Shown here: positions 50,889 through 59,742 of the stretch, piece by piece
Layout: the number at the start of each line of letters is the position of its first letter
Position numbering within the stretch: the stretch's first letter is position 1
NCBI GenBank assembly: GCA_017538965.1
Contig: JAFYHU010000017.1
Span: 35,212-99,211, forward strand
Direction: 5' to 3'
Length of the DNA: 64,000 nucleotides
From: Oscillospiraceae bacterium
GTDB lineage: Bacteria > Bacillota > Clostridia > Oscillospirales > Oscillospiraceae
Notes under the pieces: generated by a model
Seen by the model: only the letters and a program-made list of their open reading frames with translations
Told to the model about the DNA's origin: nothing
The model's database searches: none
Program-made: the position numbers and the translations under genes

Positions 50889-51536
50889 TCAGAAGGTTTC
50901 GTCGAACTTGTAGCTGATATCTTCCTCCCGGCTCAGGCGCATCTCGGTTTTGTTGGCAATGCGGCGGATGGCGGGCAGATTCCTGACCAGCACGATCCCC
51001 GCGGTCAAAATCAGCAGCATGCGCAGCAGGCTGCCGTCAACCACCAGCACCGTGACCAGGATCGAGGTCAGCGCGCCGGCGATGGCGCCGGCGGAAAGAT
51101 AGCGCGAAAACCAGGTGACGGCCCCCGCGACAACGGCCGTGGCGATGCCGAGCGAGAAGTCGGCACAGAACATGGTGACGATCAGGCACATCGTGGCGCA
51201 GCTGCCGCGGAAACGGTTGAAGCAGGGAAAGAGCCTGCCCAGCACCAGACAGAAGCCCGCAAAGGCCCGGCCGATATCCCCATGCCCCTTAATGCTCAGA
51301 AGGATGCCGCCGATCAGGATGGGAACCAGGTTGCGGCCCAGCTCCACCGCCAGTAGCTTGAGAGCACCCTTCCAGCCGTAAAGCCGGCGGAAGTTCGACA
51401 GGAACATGCGCTTTTTGCCGATCCGGTGCAGGTCGCGGTGAAAGACGAAGACCGAAGCGATTGACAGGGTGCTGACGCTGCCGAAGCAGTAGGCGATGAA
51501 CGCCGTAATCAGCAGAAGTATCCAATAGCCGATCAT
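50889..51536 (-). CDS. PlsY-like membrane protein with degenerate acyltransferase motifs
   Basis: A 215-residue protein with five or more hydrophobic helices, located right after der with an ATGA overlap, the usual place of plsY (glycerol-3-phosphate acyltransferase). The fold pattern is kept: GSVSTLSIA near the start and AGFCLVLGRLFPCFNRFRG. The catalytic signatures are not. The GSGN.G.TN motif reads KKRMFLSNFRR, and the KGGKGVAT loop reads RGSCATM. It has probably lost the acyltransferase reaction, or is a divergent subfamily with another role. Confidence 0.78.
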   Translation of the reverse strand: MIGYWILLLITAFIAYCFGSVSTLSIASVFVFHRDLHRIGKKRMFLSNFRRLYGWKGALKLLAVELGRNLVPILIGGILLSIKGHGDIGRAFAGFCLVLGRLFPCFNRFRGSCATMCLIVTMFCADFSLGIATAVVAGAVTWFSRYLSAGAIAGALTSILVTVLVVDGSLLRMLLILTAGIVLVRNLPAIRRIANKTEMRLSREEDISYKFDETF

Positions 51537-52858
51537 TCGCGGTCTCCTTTCTGCCGGATAATCAGATGCACCGGCGTTCCCTCCAGCCCGAATACCGAGC
51601 GGATCTGGTTTTCAATGTAGCGCAGATAAGAGAAATGAAACAGTTCCTTTGCGTTGCAGAAGATGACAAAGCAGGGCGGACGGATGCCGGTTTGGGTCAT
51701 GTAATAGATCTTCAGGCGGCGGCCTTTGTCCGTCGGAGGCTGAACACGCATCTGGGCGTCCGCAAGGACGTTGTTGAGCTGTCCGGTCGGAATGCGCATG
51801 CTGGTCTGCGCGTTGACCCGGTTGATGAGCTCGAACAGCTTGTCGGTACGCTGTCCGGTCAGCGCCGAAATGAAGAGGATCGGCGCATAGCTCATGAAGG
51901 CGAGGTCGCGCTGAACTTCCCTGCGCATTTTTTCGAGGGTCCCGGTCTCCTTCTCAACCAGATCCCATTTGTTGACGACGATGATGCTCGCTTTCCCGGC
52001 TTCGTGGGCAAGGCCCGCGATTTTGGTGTCCTGTTCGGTCACGCCGTCGCGGCCGTCGATGAGAATGAGGCAGACGTCCGCCCGTTCGATGGCCAACTGC
52101 GCCCGCATGACCGAGAATTTCTCGACCCTCTCCTCCACCTTTGACTTGCGGCGGATGCCGGCGGTGTCGATGAAGATATAGCGGCCGCTTTCGTTCTCAA
52201 AGGGGGTGTCCACCGCGTCGCGGGTGGTGCCGGCGACATCGCTGACGATGACCCGCTTCTCGCCGAGAATCCGGTTGATCAGCGAGGATTTTCCGACGTT
52301 GGGCTTGCCGATGACGGCAACCCGGATCACATCGTCCTCGTCCTCGTCTTCTTCCTCGGGCGGGAAATGCTCCATGCAGGCGTCCAGCAGGTCGCCGGTG
52401 CCGTGCCCGTGGATTGCCGAGACCGCGATCGGATCGCCGAGGCCGAGCGAATAGAATTCATACAGCGCGGGGTCGGTCGCCCCGGTCGAGTCGGCCTTGT
52501 TGACGGCAAGAACGACGGGCTTGCGGGAGCGCTGCAGCATGGCGGCAACGTCTTCGTCCGCGGCCGTCACACCCGTGCGGATATCGGTCACGAGCACGAT
52601 GACGTCCGCCGCGTCGATGGCGATCTGGGCCTGCTCGCGCATGAACAGCAGGATTTCGCTGTCGGTCGAGGGCTCAATACCGCCGGTGTCGACAAGGTCA
52701 AAGGTCCGGCCGCGCCATTCGCAGGGAGCGTACAGGCGGTCCCGGGTAACGCCGGGAGTATCTTCGACAATGGAAAGCCGCTGGCCGATGAGCTTGTTGA
52801 ACAGCATCGACTTTCCGACATTCGGTCTCCCGACAATCGCTATCAATGGTCTCGACAT
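51533..52858 (-). CDS. der: Ribosome biogenesis GTPase Der (EngA)
   Basis: A 441-residue protein with two tandem GTPase domains. The first has GRPNVGKSMLFN and DTPGVTRDRLYA; the second has GKPNVGKSSLINR, DVAGTTRDAVDTP and NKWD. A KH-like domain ends the protein (RIPTGQLNNVLADAQ). It acts in 50S ribosome assembly. Start 52858 gives the canonical MSRPLIAIVGRPNVGKS; the longer frame is a basic run not in the family. An acidic linker (EEEDEDEDD) separates the two GTPase domains. Confidence 0.97.
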   Translation of the reverse strand: MSRPLIAIVGRPNVGKSMLFNKLIGQRLSIVEDTPGVTRDRLYAPCEWRGRTFDLVDTGGIEPSTDSEILLFMREQAQIAIDAADVIVLVTDIRTGVTAADEDVAAMLQRSRKPVVLAVNKADSTGATDPALYEFYSLGLGDPIAVSAIHGHGTGDLLDACMEHFPPEEEDEDEDDVIRVAVIGKPNVGKSSLINRILGEKRVIVSDVAGTTRDAVDTPFENESGRYIFIDTAGIRRKSKVEERVEKFSVMRAQLAIERADVCLILIDGRDGVTEQDTKIAGLAHEAGKASIIVVNKWDLVEKETGTLEKMRREVQRDLAFMSYAPILFISALTGQRTDKLFELINRVNAQTSMRIPTGQLNNVLADAQMRVQPPTDKGRRLKIYYMTQTGIRPPCFVIFCNAKELFHFSYLRYIENQIRSVFGLEGTPVHLIIRQKGDRE

Positions 52859-52868
52859 AGGTACTCTC

Positions 52869-54230
52869 CTATCGGTTATACCGATAATATTCCGTAACTT
52901 CCGATTCTTCCTCCGGCGTCTGCGGCGCTTCCGCCTGTCCGCAGATCGCGTCCCAAAGCAGAAAGCCGTCCGACTCGACCGGAATGACCGGGACTCCGAG
53001 GGCCTCTTCGGCTTCTTTCCGGGTAACATCGTCCAGAAAATCGTCTTCCTGCCGCCGCAGCATGTTCTGCGAGATGAGCAGGCGGCTGCCCAGGTCCTTT
53101 CCCTGCAGCTGCCGAATCAGGTCCTTTCCGGTCACGAGCCCCGAAACGGTCACATCGTGCCCGAAGAAGTCGTTTTCAATGGCGTAAACCCGGATATCCA
53201 GCTGCGGCCACCTTGCCGCGGCCTGTTCCGCCAGCATCCGCAGCCACGATGCCGCGGCAAGCCCGCAGGCGATGCTGCAGCGCTGCGCACCCGGATCCTC
53301 GGACAGGCGGAGAGCGGAGCGAAACTCGGTCTCCAGCAGGCGCAGCATGCCGATGCCGTTTTCCAGCTGGGTATATTCCTCGTAAAACTCGTCCGGCGGA
53401 AGCGTGCGTCCGGCTTTCAGGTACAGCTCGTCTCCGCAGAAGAAGATGCGGGACCCGCAGTCCTCCAGACAGCCGTCGCCGAAAGCGGTCACCTGGTCGA
53501 TGGTCTCGGCGGCGTGTTCGCGCGTAAAGGGCTGCAGCTCTGGCAGACCTTCGCGCCAGCGCGTGAGCCCCACCGGCACTACCGACACGCTGTGTACCGC
53601 GGGCCAGAGAGCCTTCAGCTCCCGCATGCTGTACAGCAGCTCGTCTCCGTCGTTCCAGCCGGGGCAGCAGACGATCTGACAGTTCATGACGATGCCGGCC
53701 TCGGCCAGCCGTTTCATGACGGCGATGCTCTCGCCGGCCCGCGGATTTCGCAGCATTCTGACGCGCAGCTCGGGGTTCATCGTATGAACCGATACGTTGA
53801 CCGGGCTGACATGCAGCTCGATGATGCGCCGGATTTCCCGCTCTGAAAGATTCGTCAGAGTGATGTAGTTTCCCAGCAGAAAACTCAGCCGGGCGTCGTC
53901 GTCCTTAAAGTACATGGTCGGACGCATGCCCGGAGGCAGCTGGTCGATGAAACAGAAGATGCAGTTGTTCGCACAGGCGCGCGGTTTGTCCATCAGATAG
54001 CTTTCAAAATCCAGGCCGAGATCGCCGCCTTCGGCTTTCCGCACATGCAGACGGTACTCACTGCCGTCGGGGCGCTGCAGAACCAGCTTCAGATCGCGGT
54101 CATAGGCATGAAATTTATAATCCAGAACGTCGCAGATGACATGGCCGTTGATGCTCATCAGCCGATCGCCGGCGACGGCACGACCCTCCAGCGGACTTCC
54201 CGGGTCCAGCGCGCGGATCACGTTCTCCAT
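52869..54230 (-). CDS. DUF512 radical-SAM-like protein with N-terminal PDZ-like domain
   Basis: A 453-residue protein. Residues about 1-60 look like a PDZ domain (IRALDPGSPLEGRAVAGDRLMSINGHVI). The Cys motif CANNCIFCFIDQLPPGM near 87 fits the Fe-S binding region, and the conserved YFKDDDARLSFLLGNYITLTN follows. DUF512 forms the C-terminal half. The family is conserved in Clostridia near der, but its reaction is not known to me. It lies 10 bp before der on the same strand. Confidence 0.92.
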   Translation of the reverse strand: MENVIRALDPGSPLEGRAVAGDRLMSINGHVICDVLDYKFHAYDRDLKLVLQRPDGSEYRLHVRKAEGGDLGLDFESYLMDKPRACANNCIFCFIDQLPPGMRPTMYFKDDDARLSFLLGNYITLTNLSEREIRRIIELHVSPVNVSVHTMNPELRVRMLRNPRAGESIAVMKRLAEAGIVMNCQIVCCPGWNDGDELLYSMRELKALWPAVHSVSVVPVGLTRWREGLPELQPFTREHAAETIDQVTAFGDGCLEDCGSRIFFCGDELYLKAGRTLPPDEFYEEYTQLENGIGMLRLLETEFRSALRLSEDPGAQRCSIACGLAAASWLRMLAEQAAARWPQLDIRVYAIENDFFGHDVTVSGLVTGKDLIRQLQGKDLGSRLLISQNMLRRQEDDFLDDVTRKEAEEALGVPVIPVESDGFLLWDAICGQAEAPQTPEEESEVTEYYRYNR

Positions 54231-54253
54231 CTTCGTTTCCCTGCTTCAAAAAA

Positions 54254-54285
54254 CAGAGGAGGAAAGGCTCAGCCCTCCTCCTCTG
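54254..54285 (-). terminator. Terminator of the DUF177-rpmF operon
   Basis: CAGAGGAGGA/TCCTCCTCTG with TTTTTT on the minus strand, just after the rpmF stop. Confidence 0.88.
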
Positions 54286-54292
54286 ATTATGC

Positions 54293-54481
54293 TTACTTGC
54301 TCTCTTCCACGTTGATGACCGTACGGCCGTTATACTTCCCGCAATTGGGGCATGCGCGGTGAGGCATAATCAGCTCGCCGCAGTTGGGGCATGCAGTCAG
54401 TGTGGGAGCGGTGAGCTTCCAGACGGAAGAGCGGCGTTTATCACGTCTCTGTCTGGATACTTTTCCTTTTGGGACTGCCAT
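54293..54481 (-). CDS. rpmF: 50S ribosomal protein L32
   Basis: A 62-residue protein beginning MAVPKGKVSRQRRDKRRSS, the universal L32 start, with a zinc-binding Cys set (CPNCGE and CPNCGK). It is 38 bp after the DUF177 gene, the common yceD-rpmF pair, with AGGAGG before its ATG. Confidence 0.98.
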   Translation of the reverse strand: MAVPKGKVSRQRRDKRRSSVWKLTAPTLTACPNCGELIMPHRACPNCGKYNGRTVINVEESK

Positions 54482-54519
54482 ATCGTTGACACCTCCTGAT
54501 CACTGCTGTTCTGAGCAGC

Positions 54520-55032
54520 TCAATTCTCTTCTGTGGATGATTCCTGATCCAAAAGCTGCCCAAGCACTTGGAATCTCGGATCGATTTCCTTTCCGCAGCC
54601 GCAGGGACCCAGGTTCAGGTTCCTGCCGCAGCGGGCACACAGCCCTTTGCAGTCTTCCCGGCAGAGAAACTTTGTCTCCATGTCCAGAATCAAACAGGTG
54701 GATAAAAGCTCCTGCAGGTCGAGCTCGGTACCCTGCAGAACGAAGAACTCGGGATACTCCTCGCTCTCCTCCTGCACGACGACGGCGTCGACGGCCGTTT
54801 CCTTGACGCTTTCGAATTCCTGCCCGCAGCGGTCACAGATGCACAGCATTTCGGCCGTGATCGTGCCCCGCACGCGGAGAATCCCCGCTTCGCTGAAGAC
54901 GATCCCTTCCGCCAGGGGCGGAGAGAGATATTCCTTCACCGAAGGAAAGCTGAGCCTGTCGGTTTCCAGCTCCGTCCGGAACGGAATCCGTGCCTCCGGA
55001 TTGACTATCAGTTCCCGCAGATCAAGCCGCAT
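54520..55032 (-). CDS. DUF177 (YceD) family protein
   Basis: A 170-residue DUF177 protein, recognised by its pairing with rpmF and by the Cys motifs CICDRCGQEFESV and CARCGRNLNLGPCGCG. YceD-type proteins act in rRNA or ribosome-linked processes and are usually cotranscribed with L32. AAGAGGTG lies upstream of the ATG. The length is normal. Confidence 0.93.
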   Translation of the reverse strand: MRLDLRELIVNPEARIPFRTELETDRLSFPSVKEYLSPPLAEGIVFSEAGILRVRGTITAEMLCICDRCGQEFESVKETAVDAVVVQEESEEYPEFFVLQGTELDLQELLSTCLILDMETKFLCREDCKGLCARCGRNLNLGPCGCGKEIDPRFQVLGQLLDQESSTEEN

Positions 55033-55158
55033 CAGACAGCACCTCTTTTCTTACGGTGACCAAATAATTATAGACGAAGGCAAAATGCTTGTCAACAGAA
55101 ACCTCGGCCGGGCGGCCGGGACTTCCCGGCTCAGGCGGCTGCGTCTGTATGGGTGTGC

Positions 55159-55530
55159 TTACTTGAGTTCGACAGTGGCGCCGACAGCTTCGAGCTGAGC
55201 CTTGAGGGCTTCGGCATCTTCCTTGGAGACGGCTTCCTTGATCTTGGCGGGCACGCCTTCGACCAGGGCTTTCGCATCGGCCAGGCCCAGGCCGGTGATG
55301 GCGCGGACTTCCTTGATGACCTTGATCTTCTCGGCACCGAAGGCGGTCATAACAACGTCAAACTCGGTCTTCTCTTCCACGACGGGGCCTGCAGCGGCAC
55401 CGGCAGCGGGAGCGGCAACGGCGGCGGCGGAAACACCGAAGGTCTCCTCCAGGGCATGAACGAGCTCAGACAGCTCGAGAACGGAAAGGCCTTTGATCTC
55501 TTCGATCATGGCAGCGATTTTTTCACTCAT
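55159..55530 (-). CDS. rplL: 50S ribosomal protein L7/L12
   Basis: A 123-residue protein with the L12 dimerisation domain ([29 protein letters not shown]), an Ala-rich hinge ([14 protein letters not shown]) and the C-terminal factor-binding domain ([24 protein letters not shown]). It follows rplJ, as in nearly all bacteria. Start 55530 has GGAGG 8 bp upstream. It recruits translation factors on the ribosome stalk. Confidence 0.98.
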   Translation of the reverse strand: MSEKIAAMIEEIKGLSVLELSELVHALEETFGVSAAAVAAPAAGAAAGPVVEEKTEFDVVMTAFGAEKIKVIKEVRAITGLGLADAKALVEGVPAKIKEAVSKEDAEALKAQLEAVGATVELK

Positions 55531-55566
55531 TGGTTTTTCCTCCATCAAATAATAGTAGTGTCTGCT

Positions 55567-56091
55567 TTATTCTGCAGCGGGGGCTTCAACGGAGCCGCCC
55601 TTCTGCTCCAGGATCTGGCCGAGGCAGACGGCAAGACCTGTGATCGGCGCGATCATCGTGCCCAGAACCTTGGCGTACAGCGCATCCTTGCCGGGCAGCT
55701 CGGAAATCTCGGCGATTTCCTTCTCGGAGAGGATCTTGCCCTCCATAAACGCGGCCTTGACATGGAAACGGTCACCGAGCTTCTTGCTGTAATCCGTGAC
55801 AATACGGAAGGGGGCAATCGGATCGCTGACGGTGGTTGCCAGAGAGGTGGTGCCGTTGAGAACGTGGTCGAGACCTTCCATTCCCAGACTGTCGAGCGCC
55901 TTTCTGGTCAGCGTGTTCTTGACGACGGTATACTCGACGCTGTCGCGGCGCATCTCGCTGCGCAGAGCGGTATCTTCTTCCACGGTGATTCCCTTGTAGT
56001 CCACCAGGATACCGGACTCGGCATTCTTGATGCGCTCAGCCAGCGCGGCAACGATCGCCTGCTTTTCGCTGAGAACCTTTGCGTTTGGCAT
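55567..56091 (-). CDS. rplJ: 50S ribosomal protein L10
   Basis: A 174-residue L10. Its N-terminal part (VAALAERIKNAESGILVDYKGITVEEDTALR) and YTVVKNTLTRKALD are typical, and it forms the stalk base that carries L7/L12. The gene lies downstream of an L10 leader RNA, so it is likely autoregulated by the L10-L12 complex. Its upstream partner genes rplA/rplK are not in this window; the next gene upstream encodes a nuclease. Confidence 0.98.
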   Translation of the reverse strand: MPNAKVLSEKQAIVAALAERIKNAESGILVDYKGITVEEDTALRSEMRRDSVEYTVVKNTLTRKALDSLGMEGLDHVLNGTTSLATTVSDPIAPFRIVTDYSKKLGDRFHVKAAFMEGKILSEKEIAEISELPGKDALYAKVLGTMIAPITGLAVCLGQILEQKGGSVEAPAAE

Positions 56092-56127
56092 TGTGTGATT
56101 TCACCTCCACACCTTGAACTCACGCTC

Positions 56128-56245
56128 AAAAAGAAAACCCTTCTGCCGAAAAGACAGAAGGGCACAAAAACAATCATATTCGGATCGTTGTTGTCCTCGG
56201 CAGGATTTACGGAAACCCGACCTGCTGTCTTCGGAGCGCTCCGAT
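56128..56245 (-). ncRNA. L10 leader RNA with terminator
   Basis: On the minus strand CCGAAGACAGCAGGT and AAATCCTGCCGAGG match the conserved kink-turn region of the Firmicutes L10 leader. A strong hairpin GCCCTTCTG/CAGAAGGGTTTTC with a T-run (56128-56162) follows and can serve as the attenuator before rplJ. L10-L12 protein binding is expected to control it. Confidence 0.88.
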
Positions 56246-56274
56246 AATATAGCCGATTTTCCCCGCTTTGTCAA
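56246..56274 (-). promoter_or_regulatory. Promoter of the rplJL operon
   Basis: On the minus strand TTGACA (56269-56274) and TATATT (56246-56251) are 17 bp apart, directly upstream of the L10 leader. Confidence 0.88.
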
Positions 56275-56305
56275 GGACTTTTTTCTTTGTTTTTTCTTTG
56301 TTTTT

Positions 56306-57355
56306 TCAGTACAGAGTTACCGTGATATAAACCGGATTGTGGTCCGAATTCTGAAAGCCGAAGTCCAGGGTTTCGACCGTATTGACCGTCATATTCGGAG
56401 AGACGATATAGCCGTCGATCGCATAGTACTGGGTGTTCACGGTGTCTGCGGGATCATAGGGCTGGTTCAGCAGCCGGCAGGTCGGCACCGACAGGTCGCA
56501 GACGTAGCGGAAGCCCGAGGGCAGCGAGTCGGTCTCCAATATACCAGGTGTCCAGTTTTCGGGGTGGCTGTTCGGCCAGACAGCCAGGCTGCCGGGGAAG
56601 ATCTGGTTGAAGTCCCCGCCGGCAATGACATAATTGCCGTTCAGGTATTCCTTCTGCAGCAGGTCCATCAGCTGGTTGGTCTGGGCGATCTTCCCCTCGC
56701 CGTCGTCGTAGGCTTCCAGATGGAGGTTCACCAGCACCAGTTCTTTTTCGCTGCCCTGGACGGGAAAACGGCTTACCAGCAGACAGCGCTTGAGATTCGC
56801 CGTGCTCAGCGGCCATGAGAAGGGGCAGGGAAGCGCCACGCGCTCCGCCTCACGGATTTCATAATCGCTTGTGGTCATCAGCCCGCTGTGGACCTTTCCC
56901 ATGGGCGGGAAAGGAACCGGCACAAAGTTACAGGAATAGTTCAGCGCATAAACGGAAGAAGCCTTCGAGAGAACTTCGGTCTCGTCAATGCTGTAGGTGC
57001 GCGAGGAGTCGGAATCCACCTCCTGCAGCATGACCAGGTCGGCCGGCCAGGATTCCGTGATGCTGCGCCGAATGCCGTCCAGATAAGCGTTTACGGTCTC
57101 CCGGCTGTCGGGCCGGGCATGCGTTCCGCCGTCCATGAAAAAGTCTTCCCCTGCGCCGAGCCCGCCGTAGCCGATGTTCCAGCACAGGATGCTCAGATTT
57201 TCGGCGGGCAGCGCACCGGAGCCCGTGCCCCTGACGGTTACGGTCTCGATGTCTTTGGGTTTATATTCCGTCACGGTCAGAAAACCGAACAGGCCGCCGA
57301 CAGCGATCACAACGACCAGCAGAAGAATCAGCAGTACTTTCAGCAGCTTTTTCAT
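56306..57355 (-). CDS. Endonuclease/exonuclease/phosphatase family protein, membrane-anchored
   Basis: A 349-residue protein. A hydrophobic N-terminus (MKKLLKVLLILLLVVVIAVGGLFGFL) anchors or exports it. The EEP domain shows LSILCWNIGYGG, MLQEVD, GGDFNQI and the final SDHNPVYITV, which carry metal- and phosphate-binding residues. It may be a secreted nuclease, phospholipase or phosphatase. Start 57355 is chosen because the signal peptide begins there and GGAGG is upstream. It is divergent from glyA. Confidence 0.9.
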   Translation of the reverse strand: MKKLLKVLLILLLVVVIAVGGLFGFLTVTEYKPKDIETVTVRGTGSGALPAENLSILCWNIGYGGLGAGEDFFMDGGTHARPDSRETVNAYLDGIRRSITESWPADLVMLQEVDSDSSRTYSIDETEVLSKASSVYALNYSCNFVPVPFPPMGKVHSGLMTTSDYEIREAERVALPCPFSWPLSTANLKRCLLVSRFPVQGSEKELVLVNLHLEAYDDGEGKIAQTNQLMDLLQKEYLNGNYVIAGGDFNQIFPGSLAVWPNSHPENWTPGILETDSLPSGFRYVCDLSVPTCRLLNQPYDPADTVNTQYYAIDGYIVSPNMTVNTVETLDFGFQNSDHNPVYITVTLY

Positions 57356-57441
57356 TTTCAGACCTCCATTCGACAGATTCTTACATGGATTGTACCATCT
57401 TTCGGGACGCAAGGCAAGGAATATTCGTTGATTCTACCCAT

Positions 57442-57470
57442 TGTCAGACCCTGCGAAACAAGGTATAATA
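57442..57470 (+). promoter_or_regulatory. Promoter of glyA
   Basis: TTGTCA (57442-57447) and TATAAT (57465-57470) are 17 bp apart, with the ATG 35 bp downstream. Confidence 0.88.
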
Positions 57471-57504
57471 CGGTCGCTATCATACTCAACAGGGGGGCTT
57501 TCCC

Positions 57505-58746
57505 ATGAACTACGACAACATCCGGACCAGAGATCCCGAAATCTATGAGTCCATGATGCGCGAACTGCGCCGTCAGCGCGATCATATCGAGCTGATCGCG
57601 TCTGAGAATTTTGTCAGCGAAGCCGTGATGGAGGCCATGGGCAGCCATCTGACAAATAAATATGCCGAGGGCTATCCCGGCGCCCGTTATTACGGAGGCT
57701 GCGACTATGTCGACGAGGTCGAGCGGATTGCCATCGACCGTGCCAAGCGCCTTTACGGCGCCGAACACGTCAACGTGCAGCCTCATGCCGGTTCCCAGGC
57801 GAACGTGGCCGTGTATGTTGCGCTGCTGCAGCCGGGCGACACAATCCTGGGCATGAGCCTTGCCGACGGCGGCCACCTGACCCATGGGGCAAAAGCCTCG
57901 GTCTCCGGCAAGTATTACCATGCCGAGTCCTACGGCGTCAGCCGTGAGACCGAACGCATCGATTACGATGCTCTGGCCGAAAAGGCTGAGCAGGTCCGGC
58001 CGAAGCTGATCATCGCCGGCGCCAGCGCCTATCCCCGTTTTATCGACTTCAAGCGCATGCGCGAGATTGCCGATTCCGTCGGGGCTTACCTGATGGTCGA
58101 CATTGCCCACGTGGCGGGGCTGATTGCCGGCGGCGTGCACCCGAGCCCGGTGCCCTATGCCCATGTCGTTACTACGACCACGCATAAAACCATGCGCGGC
58201 CCGCGCGGCGCTCTGATCCTCTGCAAGGAAGAACTCGGCAAAAAGATCGACAGCGCCGTATTCCCCGGTACGCAGGGCGGCCCGCTGATGCATGTCATTG
58301 CGGCCAAGGCGGTGGCGCTGAATGAAGCGCTGCGTCCCGAGTACCGGCTGTATCAGGAGCAGGTTGTGAAAAACGCGGCTGCGCTTGCGGCTGCCCTGCA
58401 GGACGAGGGAATCCGGCTGGTCACCGGCGGCACCGACAACCACCTGATGCTGGCGGATGTTTCGGTTCTGGGCAGAACCGGCTATGAAGTACAGCTGCTG
58501 CTGGATGCGGCAAACATCACCGCCAACAAGAACGCCATCCCCTTCGACACGCTTCCCGTCAAGCAGACCAGCGGCGTCCGCTTCGGTTCGCCCGCCTGCA
58601 CCACACGCGGCATGAAAGAGGAGGACATGGTCCTGATCGGTCACCTGATCGGCCGTCTGGTCCGCGAAGGTGAAGAGGCCGTACCCGCGGTGAAGGAGCA
58701 GGTTCTCGAACTCTGCGCCCGTCACCCGCTCTACCCCGACCTATGA
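57505..58746 (+). CDS. glyA: Serine hydroxymethyltransferase
   Basis: A 413-residue PLP enzyme. The family start [40 protein letters not shown] and the PLP-lysine motif [14 protein letters not shown] are unmistakable. It interconverts serine and glycine and feeds one-carbon units to tetrahydrofolate. Length is normal. It overlaps the next gene by 4 bp (ATGA). AGGGGGG lies before the ATG. Confidence 0.97.
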   Translation: MNYDNIRTRDPEIYESMMRELRRQRDHIELIASENFVSEAVMEAMGSHLTNKYAEGYPGARYYGGCDYVDEVERIAIDRAKRLYGAEHVNVQPHAGSQANVAVYVALLQPGDTILGMSLADGGHLTHGAKASVSGKYYHAESYGVSRETERIDYDALAEKAEQVRPKLIIAGASAYPRFIDFKRMREIADSVGAYLMVDIAHVAGLIAGGVHPSPVPYAHVVTTTTHKTMRGPRGALILCKEELGKKIDSAVFPGTQGGPLMHVIAAKAVALNEALRPEYRLYQEQVVKNAAALAAALQDEGIRLVTGGTDNHLMLADVSVLGRTGYEVQLLLDAANITANKNAIPFDTLPVKQTSGVRFGSPACTTRGMKEEDMVLIGHLIGRLVREGEEAVPAVKEQVLELCARHPLYPDL

Positions 58747-59678
58747 AAAGACCTCTGACACAGATTCTGTGTCTTCTGCTTCTGGCATCTCTGCTCGCCG
58801 GCTGCGGCAGCGATGTACGGACGACCGGTCCGAAGCCTTCTGCTCCGCTGCCGATAAAGGCAGAAGCAACCGCTTCTCCGGAACCCACGCCGACACCGGA
58901 CCCCGAAGAAGAGGCCCGCAAACAGAGGCTGGAGAAAGCCCAGGACGGTTTTGTCTGGGAGGACGGCTATCTGTATGCCATTGACGACGAGGGGAACCTG
59001 AAAACCGACTGCTGGATCGGCGTCCTGCACTTCGACAAAACCGGACGCTATACCAGCGGCTCGAAAGAACTGGATATTCTGGTGGCCGGCGTCATCGACA
59101 AGAATACTACAGACAGCATGACGCGCATGGAGAAGCTGCGGGCTGTTTACAACTATACGCGCGATCATATCCAGTATGTCGGATGGGCAAACCATGAGAT
59201 GACCTATCAATATGCCCACGGCAAGGACGGCTGGATGATTGATATTGCCATCAAGGCCATTGAGGATACTCACGGAAACTGTTATTACTTTGCAGCCGAG
59301 TTTACCGCTCTGGCCCGCGGACTGGGCTATCAGGCCTATGCTGTGGGCGGGTTGTTCAGCGCGCTGCAGGATCCTCATGGCTGGGTCGTGATCCTGGACG
59401 AGAACGGAACCGAATGGATTTGCGACCCCGAAATGGAATACCGCCTGCAGGACTGGAAGGAACGCGGAGGCGATGTTGATGAGGTTCCGGACTGTTTCTA
59501 CCGCAACCAGGAGGAACTGGAATTCGACCTCGCCATGAGCTATTCTCAATCAAAAGATCCCTTCGAACCCGAGAGAAAAGAAGCGGAAGAACGGGCAAAA
59601 CCCGCCTCTGCCAAAACCAAAACCGGCACCGGGACCCCGACTCCGCTCCCGTCGACGACAACGCCGCCTGTCGGATAA
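58743..59678 (+). CDS. Lipoprotein with transglutaminase-like domain
   Basis: A 311-residue lipoprotein. The signal peptide ends in LLAGCGSD, and a Pro/Glu-rich linker follows. The papain-like transglutaminase domain has its catalytic Cys in [12 protein letters not shown], a His in DPHGWVVI and an Asp in WICDPEME. The end is low-complexity (Lys/Thr/Pro-rich). It may act as a protease or in cell-wall protein modification at the surface. It is translationally coupled to glyA through an ATGA overlap, although the two functions seem unrelated. Confidence 0.88.
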   Translation: MKRPLTQILCLLLLASLLAGCGSDVRTTGPKPSAPLPIKAEATASPEPTPTPDPEEEARKQRLEKAQDGFVWEDGYLYAIDDEGNLKTDCWIGVLHFDKTGRYTSGSKELDILVAGVIDKNTTDSMTRMEKLRAVYNYTRDHIQYVGWANHEMTYQYAHGKDGWMIDIAIKAIEDTHGNCYYFAAEFTALARGLGYQAYAVGGLFSALQDPHGWVVILDENGTEWICDPEMEYRLQDWKERGGDVDEVPDCFYRNQEELEFDLAMSYSQSKDPFEPERKEAEERAKPASAKTKTGTGTPTPLPSTTTPPVG

Positions 59679-59686
59679 CCTTCCAA

Positions 59687-59728
59687 AATGCAAACATCCC
59701 GCCGTATGACCGGCGGGATGTTTGCATT
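59687..59728. terminator. Bidirectional terminator between lipoprotein and pgi genes
   Basis: AATGCAAACATCCCGCCG pairs with its complement (CGGCGGGATGTTTGCATT) around a short loop. Confidence 0.85.
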
Positions 59729-59742
59729 GAAAGGGAAAAGCG

